Source: Undaria pinnatifida (lineage: Eukaryota; Sar; Phaeophyceae; Laminariales; Alariaceae). Taken from it: a stretch of 64,000 nucleotides of DNA. The notes beneath the pieces are model-generated. The model saw nothing but the letters and a program-made list of their open reading frames with translations, was not told the origin of the DNA and ran no database searches. Location of the stretch: NCBI GenBank assembly GCA_012845835.1, contig JABAKD010000023.1, forward strand, positions 12,833,851 through 12,897,850, given 5' to 3'. Of this stretch, positions 62,876-64,000 are shown piece by piece; within the stretch, counting starts at the first letter, position 1, and every line of letters starts with the position of its first letter. Made by a program: the position numbers and the translations under genes.

Positions 62876-63335
62876 GTGAAAGCTTCCATGGAAGCTTCCA
62901 TGTAAGCTTTTACGAAAGCTTCCACGGAAGCAACTTTCACGGAAGCTTCCACGGAAGCAACTTTCAAGGAAGCTTTCACGGAAACAACGTTCACGGAAGC
63001 TTCTATGAAATCTTTCACGGAAGCAGCTTCCCCGGAAACTCCCATGAAAGCTTTCACGGGAGCAACCTCCACGGAAGCTTCTACGAAAGCTTCCGCGAAA
63101 GAAACTTCCACGAAAACAACTTCCACGCAAGCTTCCATGAAAGATTTCACGGAAGCTTCCACGGAAACAACCTAACCCTAACCCTAACCTTGAGCTTCCA
63201 TGGAAGTGTTTCCATAAAAGTAACTTCCATGGAAGCTTTCATTACTTCCACGAAAGCTTCCACTACTTCCACGAAAGCTTTCATTACTTCCATGGAAGCT
63301 TTCGTGGAAGCTCTTGTGGAATCTCCCGTAGAATC
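62876..63335. repeat. GGAAGCTTCC palindromic satellite, block 1
   Basis: Dozens of degenerate 12-15-bp units around GGAAGCTTYCAYGGAAGC; the core GGAAGCTTCC is self-complementary. All frames stay open, giving apparent FHGSFHGSN-type proteins on both strands. A telomere-type insert lies at 63171-63189. Confidence 0.9.
63171..63189. repeat. interstitial telomere-type repeat (CCCTAA)n
   Basis: CCTAACCCTAACCCTAACC, three exact units, sitting inside the palindromic satellite. Confidence 0.85.
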
Positions 63336-63771
63336 TGTAACGAAGGGATAAACGGCAATTTTTGACATACGCACGCAGGTCTCCAACCCCTTGATTCTAG
63401 TCACTCACCGCTTCTGATTCGTTTCCTCCGCGTCTACCTTCAGGCTGATTCCTCCCGTCTGCTTGTTGCAACAGCTGCCTGCGATCATCAGTCTCGTCTC
63501 ACGCAGTCCTCTTCCAAGCGATCATACAATATAACAGATCTCCGGATGAAACCTCCAACAATACGTTACGGTAACGATCGCTGTACTCAAGCTCGGTTCG
63601 TAGTCACTCACACTCGTGTCAGATCAAGTTCAGGCTTCCCTCATTTTGGTTTGTGTGTTTTTGGAATGAGACCGTGAGCGGCACGCTTCCTAGACTGATC
63701 GGAGCTATACAGACCTAGGCAGCATTCCGCCACGGGGTTTCATGTGACGTCATGTCAATCCGCCGCAACAA
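63336..63771. other. spacer between satellite blocks
   Basis: No gene or repeat recognised. Confidence 0.5.
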
Positions 63772-64000
63772 ATCTACTTTCACGGAAGCTTTCATATCTT
63801 TCATATCGTCCACGGAAGCTTGCGGAAGCTCCCATGAAAGCTTCCGTGGAATTAACTTTCATGGAAGCTTTCGTGGATGCTTTCGTGGAAGCTCCCGTGG
63901 AGGTTACTTCCGTGGAAGCTTTCGTATCTTCCATGGAAGCTTTCATGGAAGCTTCGACCGCTTCGATTGCATCCATGGAAGCTTCCATAACTTTCATATC
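63772..64000. repeat. GGAAGCTTCC palindromic satellite, block 2
   Basis: The same unit family as 62876-63335 (ATGGAAGCTTTCATGGAAGC), running off the right edge of the window. Confidence 0.9.

Noticed and set aside
62683-63351. 222-codon frame encoding repeated FHGSFHGSN units, and similar minus-strand frames
   Set aside because: Produced by the GGAAGCTTCC satellite, which leaves all frames open.

Overview
The window reads as nuclear DNA of a eukaryote, and almost all of it is transposable-element debris. I see no operons, no bacterial-type gene packing and no intact host gene. The pieces present are Ty3/gypsy, Ty1/copia and DIRS-type retroelements, tRNA-derived SINEs, very small LTR elements, TA-flanked DNA transposons, a PIF1/Helitron-type helicase fragment, TTAGGG-type telomere-like strings, and long G, C, T and A tracts. 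This mixture, with mid-range GC, suggests a repeat-rich protist or algal genome. A stramenopile such as a brown alga is my best guess, but it rests on general resemblance of the polyproteins and is weak.

Layout. 1-6050: a decayed Ty3/gypsy element on the minus strand (integrase at the left edge, gag zinc knuckle near 5.68 kb). 6278-14960: a mirror-like block in which two copies of one repeat (R8) and two GGCCC-rich satellites face each other. Between them lie two direct copies of another repeat (R9), the second split by a 1.75-kb mariner-like transposon. 15-24.5 kb: low-complexity tracts, three copies of a miniature LTR element (about 84-bp LTRs, 4-bp target duplications, a tRNA-like B box), and an AGTAC-rich array. 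24.5-31.6 kb: G/C-tract repeats (R1), a minus-strand copia fragment and repeat R2. 31612-39273: a nearly full-length copia element with both LTRs, decayed by stops and frameshifts. 39.3-43.6 kb: R1, a tandem array, and repeat R3 split by a SINE and by R1. 44185-51152: a TA-flanked DNA transposon (R5) that has swallowed a 5.65-kb DIRS-type element (RT, RNase H, tyrosine recombinase). 51.5-55.6 kb: a third SINE, TA element R6 with a long palindrome, a helicase remnant between inverted repeats, and a fold-back element. 57.6-64 kb: R2 and R1 copies, a second R5 copy, and a palindromic GGAAGCTTCC satellite holding a telomere-like insert.

The genes do not form a pathway. The useful signal is insertion history. 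Several insertions have their empty site elsewhere in the same window (mariner in R9, DIRS in R5, SINE and R1 in R3, R6 in its host repeat), so element ends and relative ages can be read without outside data. All alignments were done by eye, so boundaries may be off by a few bases.
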